17,481 nucleotides of DNA from JACOVP01 sp964390715 (GCA_964390715.1 CAYMIM010000014.1:1-17481); one strand, 5' to 3'. Positions 1-6,780 are shown, numbered from the stretch's first letter. Program-made: numbers and translations. Notes: generated by a model not told the origin, from the sequence alone.

Positions 1-18
1 AAAGAGGTGAACAGAACA

Positions 19-96
19 ATGGCAGCAAAAAGACGCGCAGCAGCTTCAAAAAGAAGATCATCTGCAAAACGCTCATCAGCACGAAGAAGACGATAA
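19..96 (+). CDS. 25-residue hyper-basic peptide (Lys/Arg/Ser/Ala only)
   Basis: The ATG at 19 is preceded by a GAGGTGA ribosome binding site at 4-10 with normal spacing, and the reading frame closes with TAA at 94-96. The product begins MAAKRRAAASKRR and ends with four arginines. After the initiator Met it contains only Ala, Ser, Lys and Arg, with about half its residues basic. Such a composition suggests nucleic-acid or phosphate binding, as in histone-tail-like or ribosome-associated peptides; this is inference. The frame stays open back to base 1, so it could instead be the tail of a longer gene, but the well-placed ribosome binding site favours a separate start. A T-rich terminator follows immediately. 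Confidence 0.6.
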   Translation: MAAKRRAAASKRRSSAKRSSARRRR

Positions 97-110
97 GTCT
101 TCTCATCCTA

Positions 111-147
111 TTTTTCTTTTTTATTTTTTCTTTCTTCTTTCTTTTAC
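111..147 (+). terminator. T-rich archaeal terminator
   Basis: A long pyrimidine stretch made mostly of runs of T follows the small basic peptide gene. Oligo-T tracts on the coding strand without a stem are the usual archaeal terminator. It overlaps the 3' end of the convergent PAS/STAS-like gene, where it encodes the Lys/Arg-rich C-terminus on the other strand. Confidence 0.6.
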
Positions 148-1104
148 AATATGGGTTTCTGGAAAACCTTCCTTAATAAGTGCTTGATATACTTGAGAAT
201 CCTCATAGACAATACAAGTAAGCGGCAATCCATTCATTTGAGAAATAGCTCTCAATGTTTGATAGAATCTAGAGTCGCACTCTTCTACAGTTCGGAGATT
301 GACTATAACTCTACGACTAGTGTGTTTCGGTTTATCAATCTCTAATACCTTTTTGGTAATCTCTGTAAGCAGATGTGTTCCATCAAGAGAAGCTGATTTT
401 TCAACTGGCGTGTCTCGAACAACCAAGCGATGATTCTGAGCATACTCTTCAGCATCAAATGCATCATAGTTCGTTACTCCTCCCAAATAACGAGGTACAT
501 GTTGTCTTGTTCTCAGCAAAAGTGTTCTTCCTTCTTTAGGTTTTAAGGCAAGTCTGACTCCATTATAAACTCTCGGAGGAGGTAGAAAATTAATTTCTGC
601 AGATAGAGGTAGTTCCACTCCTTCTTTGGTTACTAAAGCTACGGGGACATGAGCGAGTGCATGCAAATCCTCAACTTGCATAAGCACAGGGTCTAAACGA
701 ATTTGATCTAAAAATTCTACTCCCCGAACGTAATCTGTTAGTGATCTATTTAACATAGCAGTGAGGTCATATTGTGAAAGAATTTGTATTTTTTCGTTAG
801 CTAATTGAATAGTGTTATCAGGACGTACAAGTAAAGTAGGATGAGTAACAAGATCATAAGTCATAGCATAGCTAGCCATTTCTCTGACTTCTTCGTTTTC
901 TTTTCTAAGACTCTGATTTTCTTCCCTGAGTTTCTTATTCTCTAGATCTTTCTCTTCGAGCTTTTTTCTATGCTCTTCACGTTCTTGTTGAACCGCGTGA
1001 TAGAGGAGAGAACCATGTTGTCGAATACCTGCTAGGTGTTTTCTTATTTCATCTTCTTCAGTCATATCATTTCTAAGAAAAGAGAGTTTAATACTCTTAC
1101 TCAC
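121..1104 (-). CDS. Cytoplasmic protein with coiled coil, PAS-like and STAS-like regions
   Basis: The 327-residue product has no signal peptide or membrane segment. Residues about 38-80 form a strongly charged heptad coiled coil. Residues about 85-190 resemble a PAS sensor domain (a ‘THPTLLVRPDNTIQLANEKI’ start and a predicted beta-rich C-half). Residues about 225-322 resemble a STAS fold: a helix, a VIVNLRTVEECDSRF strand-turn, then a second helix and strand. PAS plus STAS suggests a soluble signalling or scaffold protein, but no kinase or output enzyme is present. The start is a GTG at 1104 with GGGAGAG about 7 nt upstream; the alternative ATG at 1065 has no ribosome binding site. It is divergent from the DedA-family gene, 49 bp away. 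The domain calls are by eye and tentative. Confidence 0.65.
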   Translation of the reverse strand: MSKSIKLSFLRNDMTEEDEIRKHLAGIRQHGSLLYHAVQQEREEHRKKLEEKDLENKKLREENQSLRKENEEVREMASYAMTYDLVTHPTLLVRPDNTIQLANEKIQILSQYDLTAMLNRSLTDYVRGVEFLDQIRLDPVLMQVEDLHALAHVPVALVTKEGVELPLSAEINFLPPPRVYNGVRLALKPKEGRTLLLRTRQHVPRYLGGVTNYDAFDAEEYAQNHRLVVRDTPVEKSASLDGTHLLTEITKKVLEIDKPKHTSRRVIVNLRTVEECDSRFYQTLRAISQMNGLPLTCIVYEDSQVYQALIKEGFPETHIVKERRKKK

Positions 1105-1119
1105 TACTCTCCCACAACG

Positions 1120-1130
1120 AAAGTTTTAAG
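1120..1130. promoter_or_regulatory. Shared TATA-like element of a divergent pair
   Basis: GTTTTAAGA lies near the middle of the 49-bp gap between the PAS/STAS-like GTG (1104) and the DedA ATG (1154). It reads as a TATA-like element on both strands, about 25 nt from each start codon, so both genes could be transcribed from it with little or no leader. No other TATA-like sequence is visible in the gap. Confidence 0.4.
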
Positions 1131-1153
1131 AGAGTCAGAACAGCCGCAGATGC

Positions 1154-1804
1154 ATGCTAGAATTTTTAATGTCATATCTAGAGATCATTTTGCACATAGA
1201 CAAGTATCTAACGACTATTTTAGAGCGATACAGCCTATGGATTTATGTTATATTATTTCTCATTATTTTTTTAGAAACAGGATTAGTGTTTACGCCATTT
1301 CTCCCTGGAGATTCATTGTTATTCGCTGTTGGGGCTCTAGCGGCCGTAGGCTCCATGAACATACTGGTGTTGTACTTCTCGTTGCTCGTAGCGGCCATTC
1401 TAGGAGACACAGTCAATTATTGGATTGGAGCTTATATTGGTCCAAAAATATTCCATAAAAAAATTCTTTTTATCAAGCGAGAATATCTCATCAGAACGGA
1501 AAAATTCTATGAGATGCATGGTAATAAAACAATTGTCTTGGCTCGTTTCATCCCTGTTATTAGGACATTCGCTCCTTTCGTCGCTGGAGTTGGAAAAATG
1601 AAATATCCTCGTTTTTTATTCTATAATATCATGGGAGGATTTGCTTGGATCGCGCTATTTTTATTGGGAGGATATTATTTCGGTAATGTCGCTTGGGTTA
1701 AGGAGAATTTCTCACTGACTCTAGTAGGTATTATTGTGCTCTCTTTTATTCCCTTCATAGTAGAACTCATCAAGCATAAAAGAAAAAGTGTCAAATCTCA
1801 ATAA
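1154..1804 (+). CDS. DedA/VTT-family integral membrane protein
   Basis: This 216-residue polytopic membrane protein belongs to the DedA (VTT/SNARE-associated) family, whose members move lipids such as polyprenyl phosphates across the membrane. The family signature is clear: FLETGLVFTPFLPGDSLLF at about 39-57 with acidic residues E41 and D53, then LARFIPVIRTFAPFVAGVGK at 129-148 with R131 and R137. These match the acidic and arginine residues known to be essential in bacterial DedA proteins. Length and about five hydrophobic segments fit the family. The substrate here is unknown; a lipid carrier used for glycosylation of surface proteins is a reasonable guess. Its last 14 bases overlap the convergent metallophosphoesterase gene. 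The ATG at 1154 lies about 25 nt after the shared TATA-like element. Confidence 0.88.
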   Translation: MLEFLMSYLEIILHIDKYLTTILERYSLWIYVILFLIIFLETGLVFTPFLPGDSLLFAVGALAAVGSMNILVLYFSLLVAAILGDTVNYWIGAYIGPKIFHKKILFIKREYLIRTEKFYEMHGNKTIVLARFIPVIRTFAPFVAGVGKMKYPRFLFYNIMGGFAWIALFLLGGYYFGNVAWVKENFSLTLVGIIVLSFIPFIVELIKHKRKSVKSQ

Positions 1805-2393
1805 TTGTTCCCATCGGACCAGGGTTTAAGAGCAGCGTTTTCTCAATTTTCTGGCGAACATTGAAATTTTCATGCAAATGCCCGCATAAGTAGAGGTGTG
1901 GTTTTAATTCCTTGATCGCTTTGGTGATGCTTCTGCAGCCTACATGTCCATACAGAGGAAGATAATCAAGTTCGGTATGATGGGGCGGACCATGCGTCAC
2001 AAAAATAACTTTGTCTCCAGGTTGAATTTTTTCTTTGAACTGTGATAATCGTTTCTCCAGTTTGCGGTCGACCATGGAAAAGCCACCGCCACCATGACCT
2101 AAGAACAAATAATTGCCAACGCGATAAGGTTTCCGATGAAAGGGAATGACATGCTTCATTGCTAAGTTAGCTACAGCACCCTCTTCCTCATGGTTGCCAT
2201 GGATAATGAGCAACGGCTTTTCTGCTTTGGTTAAAATCTTAAGCGCTTGTTTGAATCCTTGGCCAAAGAGCGAGATATCTCCGCAACACAACATGAGGTC
2301 TGCTTGCTTCGCTTTCTTCACTAAACCAAAAAGAACTTTTCTAATGACATGGGGATCAGCTCGGTGCACATCAGTAAAAGCGAGAATTTTCAT
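1791..2393 (-). CDS. Calcineurin-like metallophosphoesterase
   Basis: The 200-residue protein carries the full binuclear metal site of the calcineurin-like phosphoesterase superfamily: FTDVH (D8, H10), CCGDIS (D39), HGNHEE (N67, H68), VTHGPP (H134) and CGHLHE (H172, H174). It is a compact soluble enzyme that probably hydrolyses a phosphomonoester or phosphodiester; the substrate cannot be read from the sequence. The length is typical of the small YfcE/MJ0936-like group. The ATG at 2393 lies about 25 nt from the TATA element at 2415-2424, so the mRNA is probably leaderless. It is divergent from the DUF460 gene and convergent with the DedA-family gene. Confidence 0.9.
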   Translation of the reverse strand: MKILAFTDVHRADPHVIRKVLFGLVKKAKQADLMLCCGDISLFGQGFKQALKILTKAEKPLLIIHGNHEEEGAVANLAMKHVIPFHRKPYRVGNYLFLGHGGGGFSMVDRKLEKRLSQFKEKIQPGDKVIFVTHGPPHHTELDYLPLYGHVGCRSITKAIKELKPHLYLCGHLHENFNVRQKIEKTLLLNPGPMGTIIEI

Positions 2394-2414
2394 GGGAAGA
2401 CAGAGAAAAACAAG

Positions 2415-2424
2415 GTTTTTATAC
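2415..2424. promoter_or_regulatory. Shared bidirectional TATA element
   Basis: GTTTTTATAC (plus strand), read GTATAAAAAC on the minus strand, lies almost at the centre of the 57-bp divergent gap. It is about 25 nt from the minus-strand ATG at 2393 and about 30 nt from the plus-strand TTG at 2451. It is the only TATA-like sequence in the gap and probably serves both directions. Confidence 0.5.
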
Positions 2425-2450
2425 TTTATTCTCTGGTCTGAGGATTAACT

Positions 2451-3584
2451 TTGCGCCAAGAACTCCTTATTGTCGGCATTGATCCAGGCATTACTTCAGC
2501 CTATGCGCTCTTGGATGTGCAGGGCAAGGTAGTCAAGCTCAAAAGTTCTAAAGAGCTCAATATCAATGTGTTGGTCTCAGAGATTACCGCGGAAGGCAAG
2601 GTGTTGGTCATCGGCACAGATGTTAAGCATATCCCAGGGCTCATTGAGAAGTTTTCTGCTCGTGTCAGCGCTAAAGTCATCATGCCAGACGAAGATATGA
2701 AAGTCGGCTTCAAAGAGCGTATCACACAATCCTATAATCCCCATGATGATCATCAACGTGACGCTTTAGCGGCCGCTCTGCATGCGTTCAAAGAAGTCCA
2801 GCCCATGCTCCAGAAAGTGGACGAGACATTGAAGAGATTAGGTAAAGAACACTTATCTGCGGAGGTCAAAGTTCGTGTGCTCAAGGGATCTACCATTGCT
2901 AATGCTCTTGCGTCCTTGGAAGAGAAAGAAGATGAGTTAATCATCAAGAAACGTCGAATGAAGACAGCGTTCAAGAAACCATCGCGATTAGTAGAGGAAA
3001 ATCTGCGTCTGAAAAAAGAAAATAAAACGCTCGAAATAAAGGTAGAGTATCTTGATAGCAAAATCCGCCAGATGCTGAAAAAACTAGGATCGTTGTCAGA
3101 GGAGAAAGCGGGAGATATCGTCAAATTCAAGAATAAAAAGATAGAGTTTCTCAACCAGGAAATAGAGAGGCACAAAAAAGAAGCGGCGCAGCTTCGTCAA
3201 GAAACAAAAACAACCACTGCTCTTTTGTTGGAAGCCCAAGACAAAATCATCGCGAAGAAATTAAAAACACTTGGTTGGGAAGAAGTCAGTAAAACTGTTG
3301 AAGACGGTGATGTGCTGGTCGTTGATGATGTCAATAGCTTTAGCGATCGATCTTTGGAGTTGCTGAAGAAAAAAGTCAATATTATTATCTACAAAAAGCA
3401 GCCATCTCAAGAATTATTGAAGCGGGGATTCTCGTTTATCAGCGCTGGAAAAATCTCCATGAAAGAGACAGAGACACTGGCAATTATAGAAAAAGAAGCA
3501 ATAGAGAAGGAAAGAAAAAAGAAAGACATCCTCTCAACGATCGTGAAGGAATATCAGGAAGAAAGAGACGCGGAGCTGGTATAG
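2451..3584 (+). CDS. DUF460/COG2433 protein: RNase H-like domain plus long coiled coil
   Basis: The 377-residue product matches the archaeal DUF460 (COG2433) family. The N-terminus has an RNase H/RuvC-like pattern: VGIDPGITSAYALLD (D11), VIGTDVKH (D57) and DDHQRDALAAALHA (D100, H101, D104), consistent with a metal-dependent nuclease core. Residues about 165-260 are a charged coiled coil, and residues about 270-345 form a small alpha/beta C-terminal domain containing GDVLVVDDVNSFSD. A role in DNA or RNA processing is predicted for the family but not proven. The start is TTG with GAGG at 2440-2443 upstream; no good ATG exists at the N-terminus, and the DPG motif must be kept. It forms an operon with the S16 protease gene 2 bp downstream. 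Confidence 0.82.
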   Translation: MRQELLIVGIDPGITSAYALLDVQGKVVKLKSSKELNINVLVSEITAEGKVLVIGTDVKHIPGLIEKFSARVSAKVIMPDEDMKVGFKERITQSYNPHDDHQRDALAAALHAFKEVQPMLQKVDETLKRLGKEHLSAEVKVRVLKGSTIANALASLEEKEDELIIKKRRMKTAFKKPSRLVEENLRLKKENKTLEIKVEYLDSKIRQMLKKLGSLSEEKAGDIVKFKNKKIEFLNQEIERHKKEAAQLRQETKTTTALLLEAQDKIIAKKLKTLGWEEVSKTVEDGDVLVVDDVNSFSDRSLELLKKKVNIIIYKKQPSQELLKRGFSFISAGKISMKETETLAIIEKEAIEKERKKKDILSTIVKEYQEERDAELV

Positions 3585-3586
3585 GA

Positions 3587-4333
3587 ATGAACAAGCAAGG
3601 AAAGGTGCTGTTGATAGGGTTTCTAGTTATTGTAATCTTCTTTTTTATTCCTCTGAATTACTACTTAATTGCGCCAGGAGAAGTCTTTAATCTGAAAGAT
3701 ATAGTGCTTGTGCCAACAGTACAAGAGAAGAATCATCTCTACGCTCCATCAGTAGCTGTCTATGAAAATAAATATTTTGCTATGATAAATACGACGTTGT
3801 TTAACAAATTGAACACCAATCTGTTTTATCTGATCTATGCAGGTCTTAGTCCTTCAATTGAAGCAGAAAAGCTTAGTGATTTTTTACCGAAGGGAACAAC
3901 CTCAGAGCAGTATGAAGCTGCGATGCTTGCGGCGACGAACATCTCAGTGAGTAATCTCAAATACGTTGTTGCAGCACGAGTCAACAAGACTGTCGATGAG
4001 TTAAATTTCACGATCAATGTCTCTGCAGAAGGTCCATCTGTTGCTGTAGCGTTCGCGCTGGAAGCGATAAATCAACTACAAGAAGAAGACATGACACAAG
4101 GGTTGAAAATTGGAGCAGTAGGCAATATCGATAGAGAGGGAAAAGTGTTTCCTGTGGGCGCTGTCAAGCAAAAAATAATTGCAGCAGAACGAGCGCAGGT
4201 AGATCTCCTCTTTATCCCATTAAAAGACTACACAGACGAAATAAAAAAGAGAGAAAGCAGGATAACTGTTGTTCCAATAGCAACCATCGATGAAGCTGTA
4301 GAGTATCTCAACAAAAAGAAAAAAGAAGAGTAA
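3587..4333 (+). CDS. Membrane-anchored Lon-type (S16) protease, YlbL-like, without clear PDZ domain
   Basis: The 248-residue protein has an N-terminal membrane anchor (residues about 6-24) followed by YYLIAPGEV and an extracytoplasmic domain. Residues about 105-130 (TTSEQYEAAMLAATNIS and following) match the region before the catalytic domain in bacterial YlbL proteins. The C-terminal half is a Lon S16 protease domain: EGPSVAVAFALEAI has the catalytic Ser151, and VGAVKQKIIAAERA has the catalytic Lys194. Unlike YlbL, no PDZ domain is recognisable between anchor and protease, and the protein is correspondingly shorter. It probably cleaves or surveys membrane or exported proteins without ATP. 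ATG 3587 follows AGGA closely, 2 bp after the DUF460 stop codon, so the two genes are probably translationally coupled. Confidence 0.82.
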   Translation: MNKQGKVLLIGFLVIVIFFFIPLNYYLIAPGEVFNLKDIVLVPTVQEKNHLYAPSVAVYENKYFAMINTTLFNKLNTNLFYLIYAGLSPSIEAEKLSDFLPKGTTSEQYEAAMLAATNISVSNLKYVVAARVNKTVDELNFTINVSAEGPSVAVAFALEAINQLQEEDMTQGLKIGAVGNIDREGKVFPVGAVKQKIIAAERAQVDLLFIPLKDYTDEIKKRESRITVVPIATIDEAVEYLNKKKKEE

Positions 4334-4334
4334 A

Positions 4335-4535
4335 TTAGTCTAGAGCTTCTAGATAACCCATCATAAACGCGCCTTCTTCTATGCTCAACTCATCATTGTC
4401 TTCGAGGTCAATAATGCAATCCTCCGCGTAAAAATCATCGCTTTCTCCATCATGGGAGTCGCTTTTGCGCTCTAAAGACAGTTTCCGCAGTTGCACTCCG
4501 GTTAATTCCTCAATCGTTGGCATCGACAAATCCAT
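4335..4535 (-). CDS. Small acidic protein, unknown function
   Basis: The 66-residue product is not recognised. It starts MDLSMPTIEELTGVQLRKLS and is rich in Asp and Glu from about residue 25 on (SDSHDGESDDFYAEDC, IIDLEDNDELSIEEGA), ending in a hydrophobic FMMGYLEALD. ATG 4535 has a strong GAGGTGG ribosome binding site at about 4540-4546 upstream; the GTG at 4544 lies inside that site and is a less likely start. A clear TATA box at 4580-4588 predicts a 24-nt leader, so it is a separately transcribed gene. The composition fits a nucleic-acid mimic or a partner of a basic protein, but that is speculation. Confidence 0.6.
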   Translation of the reverse strand: MDLSMPTIEELTGVQLRKLSLERKSDSHDGESDDFYAEDCIIDLEDNDELSIEEGAFMMGYLEALD

Positions 4536-4579
4536 GTAGACCACCTCTCTTGTTGATAAAAGAGTACAAGGGACCTTTC

Positions 4580-4597
4580 TTTATATACCTCATGAGG
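4580..4597 (-). promoter_or_regulatory. TATA box with adjacent 10-bp palindrome
   Basis: On the minus strand GTATATAAAG forms a TATA box for the small acidic protein gene. Immediately upstream of it, CCTCATGAGG at 4588-4597 is a perfect 10-bp palindrome covering the BRE/activator position, so it may be a regulator binding site. Confidence 0.45.
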
Positions 4598-4633
4598 CAC
4601 TTTGAGAAGTCCATAGATACTCCAACATAATCA

Positions 4634-4909
4634 TTAGAGACGAAGTCTATAGTGTAAGAGCATATCACGATAAATAGCTGCTTTTTCATAATCTTCTTCA
4701 GCGACTGCTCTTGTCACAAAGCCTTCGAGATATTTGCCAAGATGAACCATAGTATGAATCTCCCGATGGATAAATTCTGCTGCGAGCGCTTCCACATCAG
4801 CCTTCGCTTCGAGATTTCCTTGAGCGGCACGAACAAACGCTTTTCTATAAATCTCCACAAGTCGATTAGCTGTATAGTTTTGAATATCAGGACCATCAAC
4901 TTGCCACAT
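4634..4909 (-). CDS. Small helical protein with UVR-like motif, downstream of orc1/cdc6
   Basis: The 91-residue protein starts MWQVDGPDIQNYTANRLVEI and is predicted mostly helical. Its end, AVAEEDYEKAAIYRDMLL (about residues 69-86), resembles the UVR motif (E/D-x-E-K-A-A-x-x-R-D) found in UvrB, UvrC and McsA, where it mediates protein-protein contact. No catalytic domain is present. The start ATG is 2 bp after the orc1/cdc6 stop codon, so the two are probably co-transcribed and may work together. The function is unknown; a replication or repair adaptor is inference from the motif and the neighbour. Confidence 0.7.
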   Translation of the reverse strand: MWQVDGPDIQNYTANRLVEIYRKAFVRAAQGNLEAKADVEALAAEFIHREIHTMVHLGKYLEGFVTRAVAEEDYEKAAIYRDMLLHYRLRL

Positions 4910-4911
4910 AG

Positions 4912-5979
4912 TTACGTGAAATCCTGCAACGTCTTCATGCCGTATTTTACGACTGTTGCTCTGGTAGGGCCATCGCTTTTATCTTCAAGCGAGACAAACT
5001 TGCCTTGTTCCAGTGATTTTATTTTTTTATGGAAATTCGAGTAGCTTTGTTCTCCGCCTTTTTTCTGGTACATATCATAAATCTCTTTGATTGTCAGACC
5101 GCTCTTAACTTTAACCAACTCTAAGATCATCTGCTCTTGACTGTCTAAGCTGGTAGTGCTCTTCAGCTTGAAGTCGCGTAATTTAGCGATAGCTTTGTCC
5201 GCGTGATTCACAGTAATTTTTCTTTGGGCGTTTTGCTCTGCTATTTCTCCAGCTTCTTTCAACAGATATAGTCCAGCGCGAATATCTTTGGCTTCAAACG
5301 CCCTTGTGACAATATTATCAAATGCTGTTGAATCCACTACACCCGGCGCGAAAGCGAACTCCACGCGTCTTTTTAAGATCATCTTCGTTTCCTCAAAGGT
5401 ATAGGGTTTAAACACCAACATATCAGGTGTCAATCGCGATCGTACTCTAGCGTCTAAGGTAGTCAGCCATTGCTCGTTATTGGTAATTAACACTAAAGTT
5501 CTTCTGTTAATCTCTTCCAAAAGATGGTAAAAGATTTGCTCATCGGTAATTTTGTCTACTTCATCAAGAACAATCACGGCGCTTTTCTTGTTGAGAATTC
5601 TAGCGATTTCCTTGAATAGATCATTCGTGTCTCGATTATGCGTAAATTTAAAGCCAATCTGGTCGCAAATCTCTAGAGTGATTTTATGCGGCGTGTCTTT
5701 TTTCCAGCAGTTGATGTAGATAGTATGAATATCATCTGTTTTCTTATGCACTTCACTTAGGACATATTTGGTGGCGACAGTCTTGCCAATGCCTGGAGCT
5801 CCCATAATCAATAGGTTTTTTCCATTGCGTTTTTGAAATAAAGGCTGAATGCAAGTGGCGATATATTGTTGCTCATTCTCTCTGCCTTCTAAGATAGGAG
5901 GTATAAAGTCAATATCCAGGGGCAGCGTATCTAGAAACAAAGATTCAGAATCTTTCAGGACGTTATCAAATAAACCCAT
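4912..5979 (-). CDS. cdc6: Orc1/Cdc6-family AAA+ ATPase, replication initiator
   Basis: The 355-residue protein has the length and order of archaeal Orc1/Cdc6. It begins with an ESLFLDTLPLDIDFIPPIL lead-in, then Walker A GAPGIGKT (60-67), Walker B VIVLDEVDK (135-143), sensor 1 LITNNE (Asn167), an arginine-rich DARVRSRL (176-183), sensor 2 DIRAGLYLL (Arg234), and a C-terminal winged helix (about 280-345). Members bind origin DNA and load the MCM helicase. TATA box 6001-6010 is about 25 nt from ATG 5979, indicating a leaderless mRNA. A UVR-motif gene follows 2 bp downstream. I saw no clear origin-recognition-box repeats in the 116-bp upstream gap. Paralogues in some archaea act only as regulators, so the initiator role is likely but not certain. 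Confidence 0.85.
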   Translation of the reverse strand: MGLFDNVLKDSESLFLDTLPLDIDFIPPILEGRENEQQYIATCIQPLFQKRNGKNLLIMGAPGIGKTVATKYVLSEVHKKTDDIHTIYINCWKKDTPHKITLEICDQIGFKFTHNRDTNDLFKEIARILNKKSAVIVLDEVDKITDEQIFYHLLEEINRRTLVLITNNEQWLTTLDARVRSRLTPDMLVFKPYTFEETKMILKRRVEFAFAPGVVDSTAFDNIVTRAFEAKDIRAGLYLLKEAGEIAEQNAQRKITVNHADKAIAKLRDFKLKSTTSLDSQEQMILELVKVKSGLTIKEIYDMYQKKGGEQSYSNFHKKIKSLEQGKFVSLEDKSDGPTRATVVKYGMKTLQDFT

Positions 5980-6000
5980 AGAGAGGTTAGAAAGACTAGC

Positions 6001-6010
6001 GGATATAAAG
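6001..6010 (-). promoter_or_regulatory. TATA box of orc1/cdc6
   Basis: CTTTATATCC on the minus strand is centred about 26 nt upstream of the orc1/cdc6 ATG at 5979. No ribosome binding site is present, so transcription probably starts at or next to the start codon. Confidence 0.55.
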
Positions 6011-6095
6011 ATTATGGTGGTGGATAAGAAGAAAGAACCCTTATTTGAGCAATTTAAGATATTCAGAAGTTTGATTTTGTTCCTATATGTAAATT

Positions 6096-6506
6096 TTAGG
6101 GATACCCCATTATTTTGCTTAATTCGTGTGTATGATAGACTTTAATCTTATCTTGCTCTGTCAACTTTTTGTCATTGCTCCAAATCGCGCAATTCAATTT
6201 TAACGCAAGCGCGAAATAAACCATATCATTAGGATCTGGAGTAATCTTTTCTGCTTCTTCAACATAAAGGACTAATTCTTCATGTGGAACAAGAATGATT
6301 CTTCTTTTTAATATTTCAAGCAACCTAAAGAAATCTTCTGTTGTTCGTTCTGTTTTCTCAAGAATTTCTTCTTTATGTTTTTCAAATTCTGTAAAAATAT
6401 ATTCTGGCGTAAACAAGTGAAACTTTCCACTAAATAAAAAAGAGTAACTAAAACTATTTTTAATAAGGGCGGCGAACAGTATGTTTGCGTCAACTACAAG
6501 GTCCAT
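6096..6506 (-). CDS. PIN-domain ribonuclease, VapC-like toxin
   Basis: The 136-residue product has the PIN nuclease layout: VVDANILFAAL (Asp6), FTEFEKH (Glu40), ITPDPNDMVYFALAL (Asp94, with Asp91 nearby) and IWSNDKKL (Asp112), giving the acidic Mg2+/Mn2+ site. Length and motif spacing are normal, so it looks intact. VapC-type enzymes cut specific RNAs such as tRNA or rRNA and are held inactive by the neighbouring antitoxin. The ATG is 1 base after the antitoxin stop codon, with GAGGT as ribosome binding site, giving tight coupling in the usual antitoxin-first order. Confidence 0.88.
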   Translation of the reverse strand: MDLVVDANILFAALIKNSFSYSFLFSGKFHLFTPEYIFTEFEKHKEEILEKTERTTEDFFRLLEILKRRIILVPHEELVLYVEEAEKITPDPNDMVYFALALKLNCAIWSNDKKLTEQDKIKVYHTHELSKIMGYP

Positions 6507-6507
6507 A

Positions 6508-6738
6508 TTACCTCGCCGTTTTCCGTAATCTATCGCTTACTGCCTTACTAATATCTTTTCCCAATAGCATTGCGTCAGATTCAGTGAGTTTACTTTTCTC
6601 TTTGAATTTTCTAAGAAATTCCATATCTTCTATTTTTTGCATGAATGCTTGCCTAGCTACTTCAGACCAGTTCATTTCTGGAAACGAGTCCATCTTCTTT
6701 TTCATTTCATCCGGCACAGCTAGCGTCAGAGTTGTCAT
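6508..6738 (-). CDS. Ribbon-helix-helix antitoxin of the PIN toxin
   Basis: The 76-residue protein starts MTTLTLAVPDEMKKKMDSFP followed by MNWSEVARQAFMQKIEDMEF, the beta-strand/helix/helix pattern of a MetJ/Arc (ribbon-helix-helix) DNA-binding domain. The charged C-terminal half (about 45-76, KSKLTESDAMLLGKDISKAV) would bind and block the toxin. It heads the two-gene operon. ATG 6738 follows a GGGAGG ribosome binding site with good spacing. It probably represses its own promoter through the inverted repeat at 6753-6780. Confidence 0.85.
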   Translation of the reverse strand: MTTLTLAVPDEMKKKMDSFPEMNWSEVARQAFMQKIEDMEFLRKFKEKSKLTESDAMLLGKDISKAVSDRLRKTAR

Positions 6739-6752
6739 TTTGGATTGCCTCC

Positions 6753-6780
6753 CATATTATGTGTATTTAATTATGATATG
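6753..6780 (-). promoter_or_regulatory. Candidate antitoxin operator (imperfect inverted repeat)
   Basis: CATATTAT (6753-6760) and ATGATATG (6773-6780) form an inverted repeat with one mismatch in eight and a 20-bp centre-to-centre distance, about two helical turns. It covers the predicted transcription start of the toxin-antitoxin operon, a typical site for ribbon-helix-helix autorepression. Confidence 0.45.

Noticed and set aside
1036..1458. 140-codon plus-strand frame overlapping the DedA gene
   Set aside because: It is a shadow of DedA in another frame, with Arg/His/Ser-rich random composition and no start signal.
5980..6095. Replication origin upstream of orc1/cdc6
   Set aside because: No repeated origin-recognition-box-like elements or unusual AT cluster are visible beyond the promoter; the gap is only 116 bp.
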